64,000 bases of DNA from Cristatella mucedo (lineage: Eukaryota; Bryozoa; Phylactolaemata; Cristatellidae): positions 1,973,501 to 2,037,500 of the forward strand of contig WPIO01000051.1 of the NCBI GenBank assembly GCA_009760855.2. Reading direction: 5' to 3'. The notes under the pieces were generated by a model. The model worked only from the letters and a program-made list of their open reading frames with translations, was not told the DNA's origin and did no database searches. The translations under genes were made by a program, and so were the position numbers. Shown here piece by piece: positions 12,226-42,953 of the stretch; position 1 is the first letter of the stretch, and each line of letters starts with the position of its first letter.

Positions 12226-12386
12226 TTTAGAAGGTGTAATCCTGTACCAAATTTATGCATACAGTAATAAGATAATATTCAAGTATTCCTTAATTTATTA
12301 ATACAAATTGCCTTATTATGTTAAAATATATCAATTTTCGTATTTCATTTTGGAGGACACGCACCTGTAACGTATCAACAATAAAA
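12226..12386. promoter_or_regulatory. Bidirectional promoter interval TIMM29/YIPF
   Basis: The 161 bp between the TIMM29 start codon (12225, minus) and the YIPF start codon (12387, plus) are AT-rich. They must contain both transcription starts, unless upstream non-coding exons exist. I see no confident TATA box or known motif. The promoter role is inferred from the head-to-head layout. Confidence 0.5.
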
Positions 12387-15300
12387 ATGGCTACTGGGCG
12401 TTACGGGCAGGTCAGTGGTTGCTGCTTGTATTTCGCGACCTGTTAGCCGCAGTAGAATAAGCATAATGGAGAAATGTCAGAGGAATAAGAATCTATTCGC
12501 TCTAACTCTATCTCCTGACATTGTTGGAAGTATGTCAATGATGATAGGTGTGAACGTTTTACCCAGATGCGTCGTAGCATAGACTCATTAGCACGTTAGG
12601 AAGCACTTTTATAGTACTGGTCTACTATTGCCTATCGTACTACCTTATTATTTTTATTCGCCATATAAGTAATGAATTATTCTTTATTGCACCTCTTGAA
12701 CTTCTCGCATTGCATTACTTACAGGTGCCTCAAGATGATCTAGAATTCCAAGGTAATCCTCAACTAGCAAAGCTGTGCGTGGCAGTGGTGCTGCACATAT
12801 GACCGTGAAACGCCCTAATGGGTTCTGAATCCTCGAAGCTAGGGAGATGCGCTTGATTTTACTTATAGCCGAAATCTCACAAGACAGCCTGCTCTACGCA
12901 GATGGTAGTGGGCTGTCGCATTTATTGCTTACCGTGACCAAGTAGCATCGGCAAGTCTCGTGCACCTCCTGCTTCAGGGAAAACGTTCGATAACTCATGC
13001 TAAATATATACTCTGCTGGCAGTCAGGCGCTAATCTCACCTCTGCCTCTCTTATTGCAGTGCTGTTATCTACCTGCATCGGCTCGTGTCTTAAGCATGTG
13101 CCCTCTGTGTGTGCATTGGTACGCATGTGCATCTATGTATGTGTCACGTAATGTACCACTACATGAACCTGTGTTATGGCTGCATTTGTGTTGATATTAT
13201 TGAAAGCTTTTATTGCCTGTATAATCGTAAGATTCTGGGAATCAAAATTCCGTGGCAGTGCTAAAGTATCATCGTAATATGACTTCGTCCATTGTTCATC
13301 CTATGCTGGTGGAAATACTTCAATAATTTAACGGTCAGTGCACCTTAAAGACTATTACCGATGGCTGATAATTTAGGACATTAGATGAGATTGGGCATTA
13401 TCAATGCAATACTATGTATGAGAATGTGATTCGAGTGTAAGTCGTTTCTTCAGAGTTTTGCACGGTAGTGAGTGAGATGTCATCTGTGGGCTGATGAATC
13501 AAATTGCGTTATTGCCTGCTATGTGTCACCTCTTAGTAGGATTCTTCAAGAAAAGGGCCTTGCTTGCTAGCATTACAGTTATTCACACAGACACACTTAG
13601 ACGAAGATTGGGTATTTTAGGTATTATTGTTGCCTTCCAGAAAATCTAACCATCGTGACCTTGTGTCCTTAATCTTATAGCAAACTTGATAATCTTCAAG
13701 TAAACTTGATTATTGCACCGAGTGTTTGCCTAGTAGCTGTATCTCTAGGCAAATCAGAAGGGACTGTTTTGACATGTGATTCAGGCCAGTTGAAACAATG
13801 CTGCCCATACGAATTGTGCTCGAGTCGGATTTTGTCTACTTGATAGTTAAGTGTTCATGGTTTATGATTAGTCTCTTAGTGCTGCTCTGTGGTTGTCTGT
13901 AATTAAATAACAACATTAGTCAGCCCGTGCTAGCTAAGTAGCTACTAAGGAGCCCTTTGTTAAGCATGCTGCTGTGCGTCCTTCTGCAGAGGGCCTCTGC
14001 CAGTAACGAGTTTCTGTTGCAGACATTCCCCACAGCGATACTCCGGTGACTCCTCCAGTGCCGAGCGCCACATTTGATGGAGAGCCCGAGGAATCGGCCA
14101 CGGTAGGTCGGTGCCCGGCGTTTGGCTATGTGCTCTTATCCCTTACTGTCTATCCAGCCGTTGCCCCAACGCGTGAATCACGGTGGTCACCCTACAATGC
14201 CATTTGAGTGTGTGACGTCAGCATCGCCGAATCCCTTCTGTCGCAGCGGGGCGGAAGGGGAGCGACAGCTTGCTGTAGCTCTGCTTTCTTGATGTCAGTT
14301 TTCCTGTGTGCCCTTGTTTGTGTGCTTGTGGATGTGTTCATATGTCCATATAGCTCCGAACTAGTTATTTGGCAGCACAAAGCACTTGACTGCACGGGGG
14401 GGGGGGGGCTGCTGTTCTTCTCCCCCACCCCAGCTGTTACCATGCTGTCAGCAAAGTGGTCCACTCGGCGAAATTCTCCACAACGGTAGCAACATCTATT
14501 GTGACTGATGGATGTACCGTTGGCCTGCCACGTCCACCTGCCACGTCGGCAGCCGTGATGGCACACTAGGTAAGGTGGTTGCTTTCACGACCTCGGCCCC
14601 GAAGTCGTGGGTTCGAATCCTGCGGTGGGCGATCCTTTATTGCCACTGCAAGCGGTGGTGATAGCCGTAAAGGCTCTTCTGTCGCTATACAAAAAGAGAC
14701 TGTTAAATCAGCTAGTATTTATTTTATTTCATTTACCTGCATGCACCTTCCCACTCTCCTGTACTATATGATCAGCCTCGTGCCATGCCCATTGTTGCAA
14801 GGCCAGCATGTCGTGTAGATACCGTTTTCCCTTGCCGAATGATGTTCGTTTTTACAAGACGCCAGCTGTGCTTAGCTTTTCAGTTATGCTGCCCAACCTA
14901 CCTGTGCATGGGTTTATTTAGACTGGATGGTTAATAATAACGATAAAACATTTTTTTAGCACCCTCAGAGAATCCAACCACTTTCTAGGCACTTTACATT
15001 TGCTGCAAAGGAATATTCATATTAATGACTTTCACTGGCTGACCCCACCAGCTCCACTGTCAAGTCTGCCTGTTTTTACTCATGTAGGCCTTCTTGATCT
15101 GCATTCAGACTCGACCGGCAGCCTCGATACCCTCACTTATGCGATGAACATAACACTCAGGAGTGCTCTTGACAAGCATGCTCCCGTTTGCTCTATCCGT
15201 GTTCAAAGTCGTCGAGATTCCTTTCAATTTACAGAAAAACTTCTTAAGATGCGCCGTGTTAAGCGCAGGCTGGAACGTCGTTTCAAGAAATCGGGGTCTG

Positions 15301-18300
15301 AGGCAGACCTAGTCAATTTTAAAGACTTCCTTCGAGTTTACACACGAAAGCTTAAAAAAGCCAGGGCTTCTTTTTTCATTAGAAAGCTGAATTCCTGCCA
15401 GTCGGACACTAAACAGATTTGTAAGACAGTAAACCATTTACTGGCCAATGCTGTTAGGTCTGACTCCCCAGATATTAAGGGCTCAGCCGAAAAGTTTTCA
15501 GCCTTCTTTACTTAAAAAATTGTACACATTCGTGCCTCCATTAAGCCCCCTCCGACCAAAGCAATCGCCGTTCCTCAACCTGTGACCTTTCTTAAAAGGT
15601 TCTCCGATGTTTCTGCCTGTGATGTGGCTGCCTTTATAAGGTCTAGCAAAAAGAGCTCGTCTCCTGAAGACCCTATACCTTCATCTCTGTGGTCTTCACT
15701 TGCAGACCAACTTAGCCCTGCCATAACCAAGATTTGTAATGCTTCTTTGGGAAAAGGGGTCGTCCCCAAGTCCTTCAAATCGGCAATCGTTAGACCTATT
15801 CTTAAAAAGCCTGGATTAGACACAGAGGTCCTAGCAAACTATCGTCCAGTTTCCCTTCTTCCGTTCTTATCAAAGATTCTTGAAAAAATTGTTGCTAAGC
15901 AGCTAGTTGAACATATTGAAAATAATGGAATGTCAGAAACATTTTAATCAGGTTTCAAAAGGCAGCACTCTACTGAAACTGCTCTCCTCCGTGTTAACAA
16001 TGACATTCTACGTGGCAACGATGACGGGAATGTCACTGCCATAGCTCTGCTAGATCTGTCTGCTGCCTTCGACACCATTGATCACGAAGTTCTGCTTGAA
16101 CGATTGAGAACAACGATCGGTCTGTCAGACGAAGCACTGGTTTGGTTTAAATCATACTTGTCTGATCGTGTTCAATCCGTGTCATGTGGGGGTCAGGTCT
16201 CAGACATGAGAAGGGTCACTTGTGGAGTCCCTCAAGGGTCTGTACTCGGTCCCTTGCTGTTCTCCATTTATACACAACCTCTGGGAAAAGTGATTAAGGC
16301 CCATGGAATAGGATATCACTTCTATGCTGACGATACTCAGTTGTATTTGTCATTTAAACCGTCGGATTCTGCTGCAGCAACTGAGAAACTGAATGCTTGC
16401 CTTGCCGATATTCGATCCTGGATGTCGGAAAACTTCCTGAAATTAAATGACGAAAACCGAACTGCTTCTCATAGGGCACCCTAAGCGTGCGGCTAGATTA
16501 AAAGGCTTTGCTGTTCTAATAGGTGATGCTATTGTGCGACCTTCACCACGTGCTTGTAATCTAGGTGTCGTGTTCGACAGCTGCCTCAATTTCAAAAGCT
16601 TCATTCAGAAGACTGCCTCTACAGCTAGCCATCACATCTGATCCCTATCCAAGATTAGAAGCTGTCTCCCACAGTGGCTTGTAAAAAATTTAACTAGCTC
16701 TTTAGTTCTGTCTCGGCTTGATTATTGTAATTCCCTTTTGGCTGGGCTGCCAAAGAAAGCTATTATGACACTACAGCAGACTATGAATATGGCTGCAAGG
16801 CTGGTCTTCAAGTCCCAGCGGTTTGAGCACGTGTCACCTCTGCTGAAAGAGCTAGGATGGTTGCCGGTTGAGCAAAGGATACAGAGCAAAGTTCTTACGC
16901 TGACCCACAAGGCCCGCCACGGCTTGGCTCCTTCGTACCTAGCTGAACTGCTGCATCAGTTTCAGCCCGTTCGCGCCCTCAGGTCCTGTGTGGACAATAA
17001 ATTAGCTGTCCCATTCCTCTGCTTAAAGACAGTTGGCGACAGAAGCTTTAGCTCTGCAGGTCCTAGACTATGGAACTCGCTTCCACAATTCTTACGCAAC
17101 GACATCTACTCTCCAAGTGCCGACTATGGCACATCTTTTCCAGCGGTCCTTAACTGCTACTTCTATTCTACTCACTACCTCAACTGCTCTCCTGACTCTG
17201 CTATGCTTCTCACTTTCTCTTTGTTGCGTGAGACGAAGTCTGTTGGCTACCGAATGTGTACCGAAAGCCGCTTAGGCTGTGAGTGCGCTATACAAAACTC
17301 TCCTGCATAACACCCACAGGGTCTTTATGATTTTGTGGAGTTACTGACGGAGATACATTACATGACATTACATTAAAATTGCGAAAATGTGTGCTTGCTT
17401 AGGTAAGGATACCGCAGCAAAGCTGGTCCGTGAATTCCTGACATCCTGATTAGACTTTTGTAACTTTTGTAATTTAACCCACTGCAATAGGGCACCTATA
17501 CTTTGTGGTAAACTTGGCCTCTCTATCAAGCAACGTATCAGCTTCGAAATCCTTTCGTTCACCTTCAGGGTCCTCCATTCTCTTGTTCGGACCTGCCTAT
17601 CTGAATCACTCCCTAATCAGGCATCCTGTTGCACCACCCAGCGAGCTTGCTGTACAATGGAGAATGCAAAAACACCACTGCTCCTTTTATTTTCTGTCGC
17701 CCCTTAATGTATCACTCCCATCAGCTCCGCATTGCCGACCCACATTATTTCTTCGGCGGCTGTGTTGTGCACCAGCATGCATACATGGATGTAAGCTTGG
17801 ATGCCCTCTTACTTACATGCCTATCTTAGCTGATGAGTTTCGTGGCTAATGGCCCTGCATTGAGGGCAGGGTAGCTGGAAGCAGGACGTTTCTTCTCTGC
17901 CTCTCTCACTGCTGCTGCAGAAGCCACCGCCACTCCTTGCCTCTTGCGAAGCTCCTTATATGTGTGTGTACGTGTGCATTAATTCTGGGCTGCGCATATC
18001 ACCCACTTGTGGATTGTAAGCATGTGGCACTCCAGAGGTTTAGTAGACTTGCTGCTTCCACATATAGGAAGAAGGTACAAGCAAGGCTCCTGCTGACAAG
18101 AAAACGCCGTCTATACTGACGTTTGAGTATTACCAGCAGTTTTTTGACGTCGAGACCATGGATGTGCTCAACAGAATGCTGGGTTCTATCATCCCGAACC
18201 CCAAGCGAAACTACCTAGAGCACGTCATACGCCCTAATCCGGATGTATACGGTATGAGCAAGAGGACAGGCCAAGCTGTGGCACCAGGCTGTGCTCCCGG

Positions 18301-21300
18301 AGGCTGCCACACTTGTGATGCAAGTGCTGCCGAAAGCTGGAGTGACCTAGAAGCACGAAGTGTCTTATTCTTGCATTAGTTATCTTGAAATGTGACATGT
18401 GAGTCTCATATTTGAATGGCCAGTGTTATTGGTAAATGCCAAGAAAATTCTGAGGAGATTTGACCAGCAATCGATATATGTTTAGGTTGCCTTCAAAAGA
18501 CAAACATGTCAGAACTGGGATCTGATGTTTTGAAGATTTTCACGTAAAAGGAAAGCATTAAAAAAATGATTATACAAACCGTATCTAACCAGGAAGTAAA
18601 CCGGAAGCAACATGTATACAAGTAGCAACTTACCCATCTCTGCATAATAATAATGCATTTGATATAGTGCCCTCAGAGAACTCAATCTCTTTCTAGGGAC
18701 TTCACATTTGCTGCAAAGGAAACACGATCGAATGGTTAGTGGTAGCATGCTCAATAAACAAAAGGAATAACATGGTTAGGGGTGGCATGCCCATGTTTAG
18801 CGTACAAGTATGGTTAGTGGCAGCATGCACAGTGTCAGCTCGCATAAGCACATACAGGTCGAATCACGGGGACTCACTAAATGCTGTGATAAATATATGC
18901 TTTTTAGTTTCTTTTTAAATGTAGTCATGTCAGGAGATGACGTGCATGGTCTCCAAAGGATTTGTGGTGTGTACGAGGTAAAGGTAAACAATTAGATTCT
19001 GGAAAGTGGGTGGTACGATGCTTAGTTGGTAGGGGAGTAGATTTGGTAGGTACTCTGAAGCCAAAGAATGAAGGGACCTAAAAGTGAGTGACAAAACCTT
19101 GAAGTCGATGGGTTGCTTAACTGGGAGCCAGTGCAGGGCGGCGAGAAGTGTTACGATGTCGCAACTGTGAGGCTTGCGACAGACAAGCCTAGCTGCAGAG
19201 TTTTGCACCAGCTGTAAGTGCCTGAAGTCAGGAAGGGATGTCACAATGCATGGGTCAATTTAGGTGTGGTATCCCTGCCCAAACAAGCCCGAGTTTTAGC
19301 GATGTTATGTATCTAAAAGTAGGCAGACGACTGTGGAGCTGATGTGGTCGTCTAAAGAAACGTTACTTTGGAACCTGACACCCAAATTTCATGCAGATTC
19401 AACAGGATATATGCTAGCAGAGCCGATTGTGAGTGTTAACCTCATCATATGCCACTTGTGTCTCAACACGTTGAAGCTTCGATGTATACATCGATGTACA
19501 TGTTCGAAGATTTTTGAGGTCGTGACTTTTAAAGGCTTCATTTGCAATGTAGCTTCGTGCCTTGTAAATCCCATAACTGGGCTATTACTGCATGGATTGA
19601 TGTGAAATTTAAAATATGAGTTCAGCTATGCTTGTACACCACTGCACTAGCTCATTTATGAATTCAGTTGGATAAGTTATGCCACACTGATGAGTTAATT
19701 CGTAAGTGAGCTCGCTTCATCCTATGTTTGGCCGATTGGAAGGCTTTTGGGTGCCAAGCGTGGATGGTTGCCCAATGGAGACTTTGGAAGACCTTTTACA
19801 AGGTCGGAAGGCTGAGCATCGGCTTGGGCCTCGTGGTCTTCCATTGGACCTCCAACTGTATTGCCGGTCGTACCGTCAGAATGCTGCAAGTCTTTTGCTT
19901 GCCATGCCAGCATGCAGCAGAATGGTTGACCTACTGGATGCTTGAAGTTTGCTCTGAGCTTGCTTTTTTAAAGGCCGCTTATCGATGTGGCCTATGGATG
20001 GATGGGATCTATGGTTCGCTAGTCCAAAAACATCGGGAAAGTATTGCTCCTGTTGCATCGAGTTGTAAAGCACCTGGATAATTTGTCTCTCATGGGGTGC
20101 TATTCTAAAGTCATGCTATTGCAATTACATCAGCTTTACAGAACGACGATAGAAATATGAAATAAAAGTCTGCAAAAGTAGCGGAAGCAAGGTGTCATTA
20201 CGTTCTTGCAGTACTAGCAGTCCCCTGTATCTCGGCACCTTTCTCGCTATTTATAGCTGCTGGCCATGACCCTTGCTCGGCAACTGTCAAGTGTCATTGT
20301 GGTGGCTAAGTTTTCCCAGAAAGTACCTCTGTGAAGTTATGTACACCTGTCATTCGGCTGTTTGGCATCACCCTCATCAATACTTTTACCACGGACTTAT
20401 TCACTTCCATTTAAAACCTTTGCAGGACCTTTCTGGATATGTGCAACGTTGACTTTCACTGCAGCCATAGCTGGAAACTTTTCAAACTACCTCTCCGTTG
20501 TTGGTAAAAACTTCAAGTTCCATTATGACTTCCATAAAGGTAAGCTAGTGCATACATTGCGTTGCCCTTGCTACTTGTGCAGGAAGCTTTTTCTTCAGTT
20601 AATTAAAGAATTGTTTGTGCCTAGTGACGTTTGCGGCCACGGCCATCTTTGGGTACTGGCTGGTAGTCCCACTAATGGTGTGGGGTCTTTTGCGTTGGCG
20701 TGGAAGCATTGCTGGCTACACGTTCGTGGAAATCATCTGCATCTATGGATACTCTCTCGCAATATTCGTTCCCATCTCGGTAAGTTCTCTATCTGGCCAT
20801 TCTGCATTGTGAGTGTACTCTGCTGGCAGCTGTCCTGACATCTTTTAGTACTTACTCTTTACTTGCAAGTTGCTGCTCATTCATCTTGCTTATCGGCTCG
20901 CTTATTGGAAATTGCTGGACGCTTAAAAAACCACTACTATCGCATTGGAGCAGCAAGCTGTCAGGAGCGATGCACAGTTGAGCTTGCAGTGGCGTGCTGC
21001 ACTGGCTTGCTGAGGATGTAAGGAGTGTGTTGCTCATGTGTCACGTTGCAGCACTGTTGAGCTTGACCGAGGTGAGGGTTAGCATGTCATCCAGTGTTAT
21101 TCTATTTATTGTCATTGTTTTTCTGATCATTTTGGTAATAAGCTTATTAGCAGTCACGTAGACGTGGCCATTGACTTGATGCCGATAGTTTCACCTGCAG
21201 TTCACTATTGCCTCATTATGATGTAGAATGCAGATGTCCGGATGAGGCCTGTTTTCATCAGGCGTGCCGCCTGTATTTTGGCCAAGCTCTCGAGGTCGAT

Positions 21301-22528
21301 CTCTGAGCTCCAGCACTGTAGAGATATCGGTCGCCAAGCCTCTGGCTCGGCTTCTCTTTCTTTTCAATTTTGTTTTATTCAGTGGAGATGTGTGCTGTGA
21401 GCTCCGTTAGAATGCATGCTGAGCAGACTGCCTTGGATCACCTAAATACTAATTACCCTTGGATACATTAAATCCTTCGTTATCGTAACTGTGAACACAA
21501 GTGTTGGTACTCTTAACACCGGCAGTGTGTAAGACTCGCTTTTTTAAGGCAAGCGTTTCTGTCATCGTCAGCATCGTCACTGCAAAACTGCCAGTTGCAA
21601 TGCTTTTGATGCCGGTCATCTGTGCAGTGAGTAGAGGCCAGGATCTAGGACTTGTGTGTCGGTTCCGAGAATCCTTTAAGCTTGCCATAATGTAAAATGC
21701 CTTAATAGTTGTGCCAAAAAGAAAGTAATGTATATTGCCATTCCTACTCAAGAGTGGGCTAGTGAGACCAAGGGAGCAGTCACGCAAAACCGAATCTGGC
21801 ATGGGCCGGTCGGCCCTGACGAGCACGAAGTGCCACCGTTGCAGATACTCTGGGTGATACCGTACAGCGCCCTGCAGTGGACCTTGGTGGCCATCGGCAG
21901 CGTGCTGTCGGGCTCCGTGCTAATGATTACGTTCTGGCCGGCAGTGAAAAACGACGACAAGCGGGTAATCGTGCGTCCCGCGTCGCTTCGATTTCGTCTG
22001 CTTCGTCCCGGGCATTCCCAGGCCGTCTGCACTAGCCGTGTCGCAGAGACTGATCTAGCTGTCGGGTGGGTGCTGGCAAGCAGCTGGCAGAGGCCTGCGC
22101 CGCCGATGTGGGCTTGCTAACATGATGTGACCGGCATCGTGCATCCGTTGTTGTAGGTGTGCATAGCGCTAATGGTGCTCATAATGGTCCTGCATGCTCT
22201 GCTTGCCACAGGCTTTGTGGTACGTAAACAATGCAGCCGCCGGTTCGGTCCCATCAGCAGCTCTTACCTGCCACCTGCCGGTGCGGCATGTCGGCGACCG
22301 CCTTCGCGTGCTCCCTGTGCACACTCGAGGCGGCTGCAAACGCTGTATGCCTATTCGATGCGATGTCGGTGCCTTCTTTGCTAGCTCTATTTCTTCAATT
22401 ATGACCACCCGGGAGCTGTTCAACCGACGCCGGCAAGTGTGGGCAACTCAACCACTATGCTGCACAGTGTTTTAGATGAAGCGTCAACTCCTGTGAACTC
22501 AGCGTCGTCCACAGTGTTGTCGACCTGA
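12387..22528 (+). CDS. YIPF1: Yip1-domain Golgi membrane protein, YIPF1/YIPF2 type (nine exons)
   Basis: Exons: 12387-12410, 12725-12752, 14023-14102, 18068-18251, 20426-20539, 20625-20779, 21845-21964, 22157-22219, 22385-22528. Phase is kept at every junction and the product is 303 residues; human YIPF1 is about 306. The N-terminus is acidic and Pro/Ser-rich (DDLEFQ matches the DDLQFEEF start of YIPF1). It is followed by TFEYYQQFFDVETMDVLNRM, NPDVYGPFWICATL and five hydrophobic helices with WLVVPLMVWG, GYSLAIFVPI, ITFWPAVKNDDKR and a terminal YFF motif. These are hallmarks of the YIPF1/2 branch, multi-pass proteins of the Golgi that bind Rab GTPases or their regulators. Exons 1 and 2 are very short (24 and 28 nt) and are the least certain part; the core exons are clear. 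Introns carry a full LINE-A copy, LINE-B pieces and a SINE. Confidence 0.92.
12753..14022. other. YIPF intron 2
   Basis: No exon, ORF or repeat recognised between exons 2 and 3. Confidence 0.5.
14560..14705 (+). mobile_element. SINE family 2 (tRNA-like)
   Basis: AAGTCGTGGGTTCGAATCCT is a near-perfect pol III B box. It is followed by the family body GGGCGATCCTTTATTGCC, GTGATAGCCGTAAAGGCTCT and CGCTATACAAAAAGAG. It has no clean cloverleaf, so it is not a tRNA gene. Confidence 0.75.
14945..15010 (-). mobile_element. LINE family B tail
   Basis: CACCCTCAGAGAATCCAACC and CTAGGCACTTTACATTTGCT, just upstream of LINE-A copy 1. Confidence 0.65.
15090..17375 (+). mobile_element. LINE family A, copy 1 (L2/CR1-like, 5'-truncated)
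   Basis: The element encodes a linker and a reverse transcriptase: LANYRPVSLLPFLSKILEKI, ALLDLSAAFDTIDHEVLL, CGVPQGSVLGPLLF and the catalytic FYADDTQLY (about 16320-16350), then a C-terminal domain ending at 17310. It ends in an ACATT-rich tail at 17350-17375. It lacks the endonuclease. It is broken: TAA at 15513-15515 between linker and RT, TAA at 15946 (Gln codon in copy 2), a 2-nt loss near 16451, and TGA at 16638-16640. It lies in YIPF intron 3. Confidence 0.93.
17400..17720 (+). mobile_element. LINE family B fragment
   Basis: Translates in pieces to LSIKQRISFEILSFTFRVLH, matching the LPIKQRIDFKVLSLTFRSLH block of other family B copies. It lies directly after LINE-A copy 1 in YIPF intron 3. 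Confidence 0.6.
18655..19450 (-). mobile_element. LINE family B 3' fragment
   Basis: Begins with the family tail (GCCCTCAGAGAACTCAATCT as read on plus). On minus it encodes LQLVQNSAARLVCRKPHSCD and LHWLPVKQPIDFKVLSLTFR, typical of the region after the RT in L2/CR1-like elements. It has several stops. Confidence 0.8.
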
Positions 22529-24847
22529 ATGAAGGCTTGTCTCTCTGACTAGGTCTTCGTCTGGCTGGCCTGCTGCGTTTGAGCGGCGGCCGCCTTTTGG
22601 CCTTATGCACGGCATGCTGCTGCCACCGCCATTACCAGTGCAAGCAGACCTGCCTCGGTGCCAGCGTTCTCAGAGCAGCTATCGGCTGGTGCTCGAGGCT
22701 CGTGGCAGCGACTCTCGGCCGTTTGCCACTTCCTGTGCTAGCATCCAGTCCAGTCAGTCTCTAGCAGAGGCATGCTGTGCACGTGTACGCCTCTACTTTC
22801 TGGAAGATGGTTTTTTCGTTAACTCGATACTGCTGTCGGGCTGCCGGCCTGCCCTGTTGGTCATGTTTTTTTTCTACGTACAGTTATAAGAAAATATATA
22901 GTCGTAAAGAGCGCCGTGGACATATATTTCGCACGATAGTGACTATGGCTGTGCACGAGCCAGCCAGGCATTTGTGCTTTCGCTCTGGCACTGTTTGCAC
23001 GTCGCCATTATGCTTTGGCGGTCTGCCGAAACGACCGACATTACCACACAGGACTGCCATATCTATGTTGCCTGGGCTGCCCAGAGTGATTTGCCCATCC
23101 GTTTCTCATGCAGAGCATGCATGTCTGCTTACGAAGAGGCAGCACATTCAGGCCGGGGATGAACTATGGTCACTTATTTATTTAAAATTTAGAACTACCA
23201 GAGGCAGTTTGCCGTGAGAATGCATGCTTAAACCTTTTCGCCTCGTGTAGTGAACGATCTCCTACCTCTTGCTATCTGAGCCCATCCATTATCGATTGAG
23301 CTATCCAACCACATACGAACTCATTACTACCCTACAACTAGATACTGTTGAACACATGTGTGCTCGTTTGCCAGTTTGTGTACCCTTTGCCAGTTCCATT
23401 ATGACTTCCATTAGGGTAAGCTAGTGCATACATCACATTGTTCTTGCTGTGCGCGTACACCAGAACAGAGACAGCATAGAGATCCTAGGAACAGATGTTC
23501 GTTTATTGAACCTACAGTGAAAATCACACTTCATTAAAATAATTCCACGAAACTAAAATCTTCTTAAGCAACCATATTCAGCCACATGTATTACATTTTG
23601 GCCTAGTCTGCTGAGATTTAATGAGGCAGTGAACATGGAGGTAGTCGACAGCCAACTGAATTTTATTAAATGTGGGTTTACTGCTGAAGAACGTTCGTTG
23701 TAGATATGTACACTGCATACCCTCTCTTCCCCCAGATGGGAAACCAAATTGGGACAGGCTCAGAAAACTACTCATGCATTGCCCTTGTGGGAGACCTACG
23801 GCTTCAAATCATGACTAGTTTTGCCATGCATTATCTGATTTCTGATTGGTGAAACAAAATCCCATGTGTTGATACCAATGGACTCATTATGACTTATCGT
23901 TGTGGCGGTTAGCTATGCCTCGAAGGTGATAGCTCTGGCCATAGCTCCGCCAAGTCCTAACTCACAGCTCCTGCACTCTCGCATCGATTACTCTCGTTTA
24001 TTTGCTTGCAAATATCACTACGTCTTGCAGTTGCAAGATTTGCTACCTCCATAGGATAATGTTCGTACAGGAAGATCACTGACATGCATTCGTCGGCCAA
24101 GAAGCAGAACAGATGGCCCTCTCGACATTTTGAGATATCTTTGCCGGAGCTCTACAAAAGGCCTCGTGCTTAGGGCACGTGCTCGCTCGGCGGCCACAGG
24201 CGCCCATGTTGACCTGAACTAGCCAGCTAGCAGCCATTCTCCACCTCAAATACAACATGTTCGCACCAGTTACCTTTCCCTAAGTCAACTAGCATGCTAG
24301 AAAACGAACTCACGTGGTAGCTCCTTGCGGCCATAAACCTGAATCTGGCAGAATATGGGTTGCATAAGTTTATTAGCTTATGAATTACGACTCAGCTGAT
24401 ACATTGAGTTCTCTTGACGATGCCACAGTGCTGATTAGAATGCTAACTACACCATGCAATAATTGCAAATAATTACGGTCTAGGGAAGCGATCGATTGGC
24501 CCTTTTCGTAAGCATGTGATACATGTAGGTCACAACGATGGTTCGGCAGCATGACAAACCTACACCTTGTGGCAGCTCAGTACCAACTACAAGACTAAGC
24601 GAAAAGGCAGCAACAGATCAGTGGTCGAGATGTTTACGTCGAGACATCAGCTGAATGACCTGGCATCAAAAAGCGAAGCTAATCGTGTTCAAGCAAGCAG
24701 GGTAGATGATGACCGATGTGCTACAACAACAAATGCAAGTTAGGCCACGGGTACATACCAGCATACTAGCGAGTCATGGCTGCGTGCCAATCTCAGTGCC
24801 TGTAAGTGCTAGCAGCTCCCAGTGATAATAAATAGCGTTACCTTGCT
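22529..24847. other. Convergent intergenic interval YIPF/FARSA
   Basis: Contains the YIPF exon-edge copy at 23391-23451. The rest has no recognised coding sequence; it must hold both 3' UTRs. Confidence 0.5.
23391..23451 (+). pseudogene. Decayed copy of a YIPF exon-intron boundary
   Basis: AGTTCCATTATGACTTCCAT and the following GGTAAGCTAGTGCATACAT repeat 20514-20575, the end of YIPF exon 5 with its donor site. It lies about 0.9 kb after the YIPF stop codon. Only this boundary fragment is recognisable. Confidence 0.7.

Positions 24848-42953
<18,106 letters not shown>

Noticed and set aside
14590-14625. tRNA gene suggested by a GGTTCGAATCC B box
   Set aside because: No cloverleaf can be drawn and the same block recurs with a non-tRNA body, so it is a SINE.
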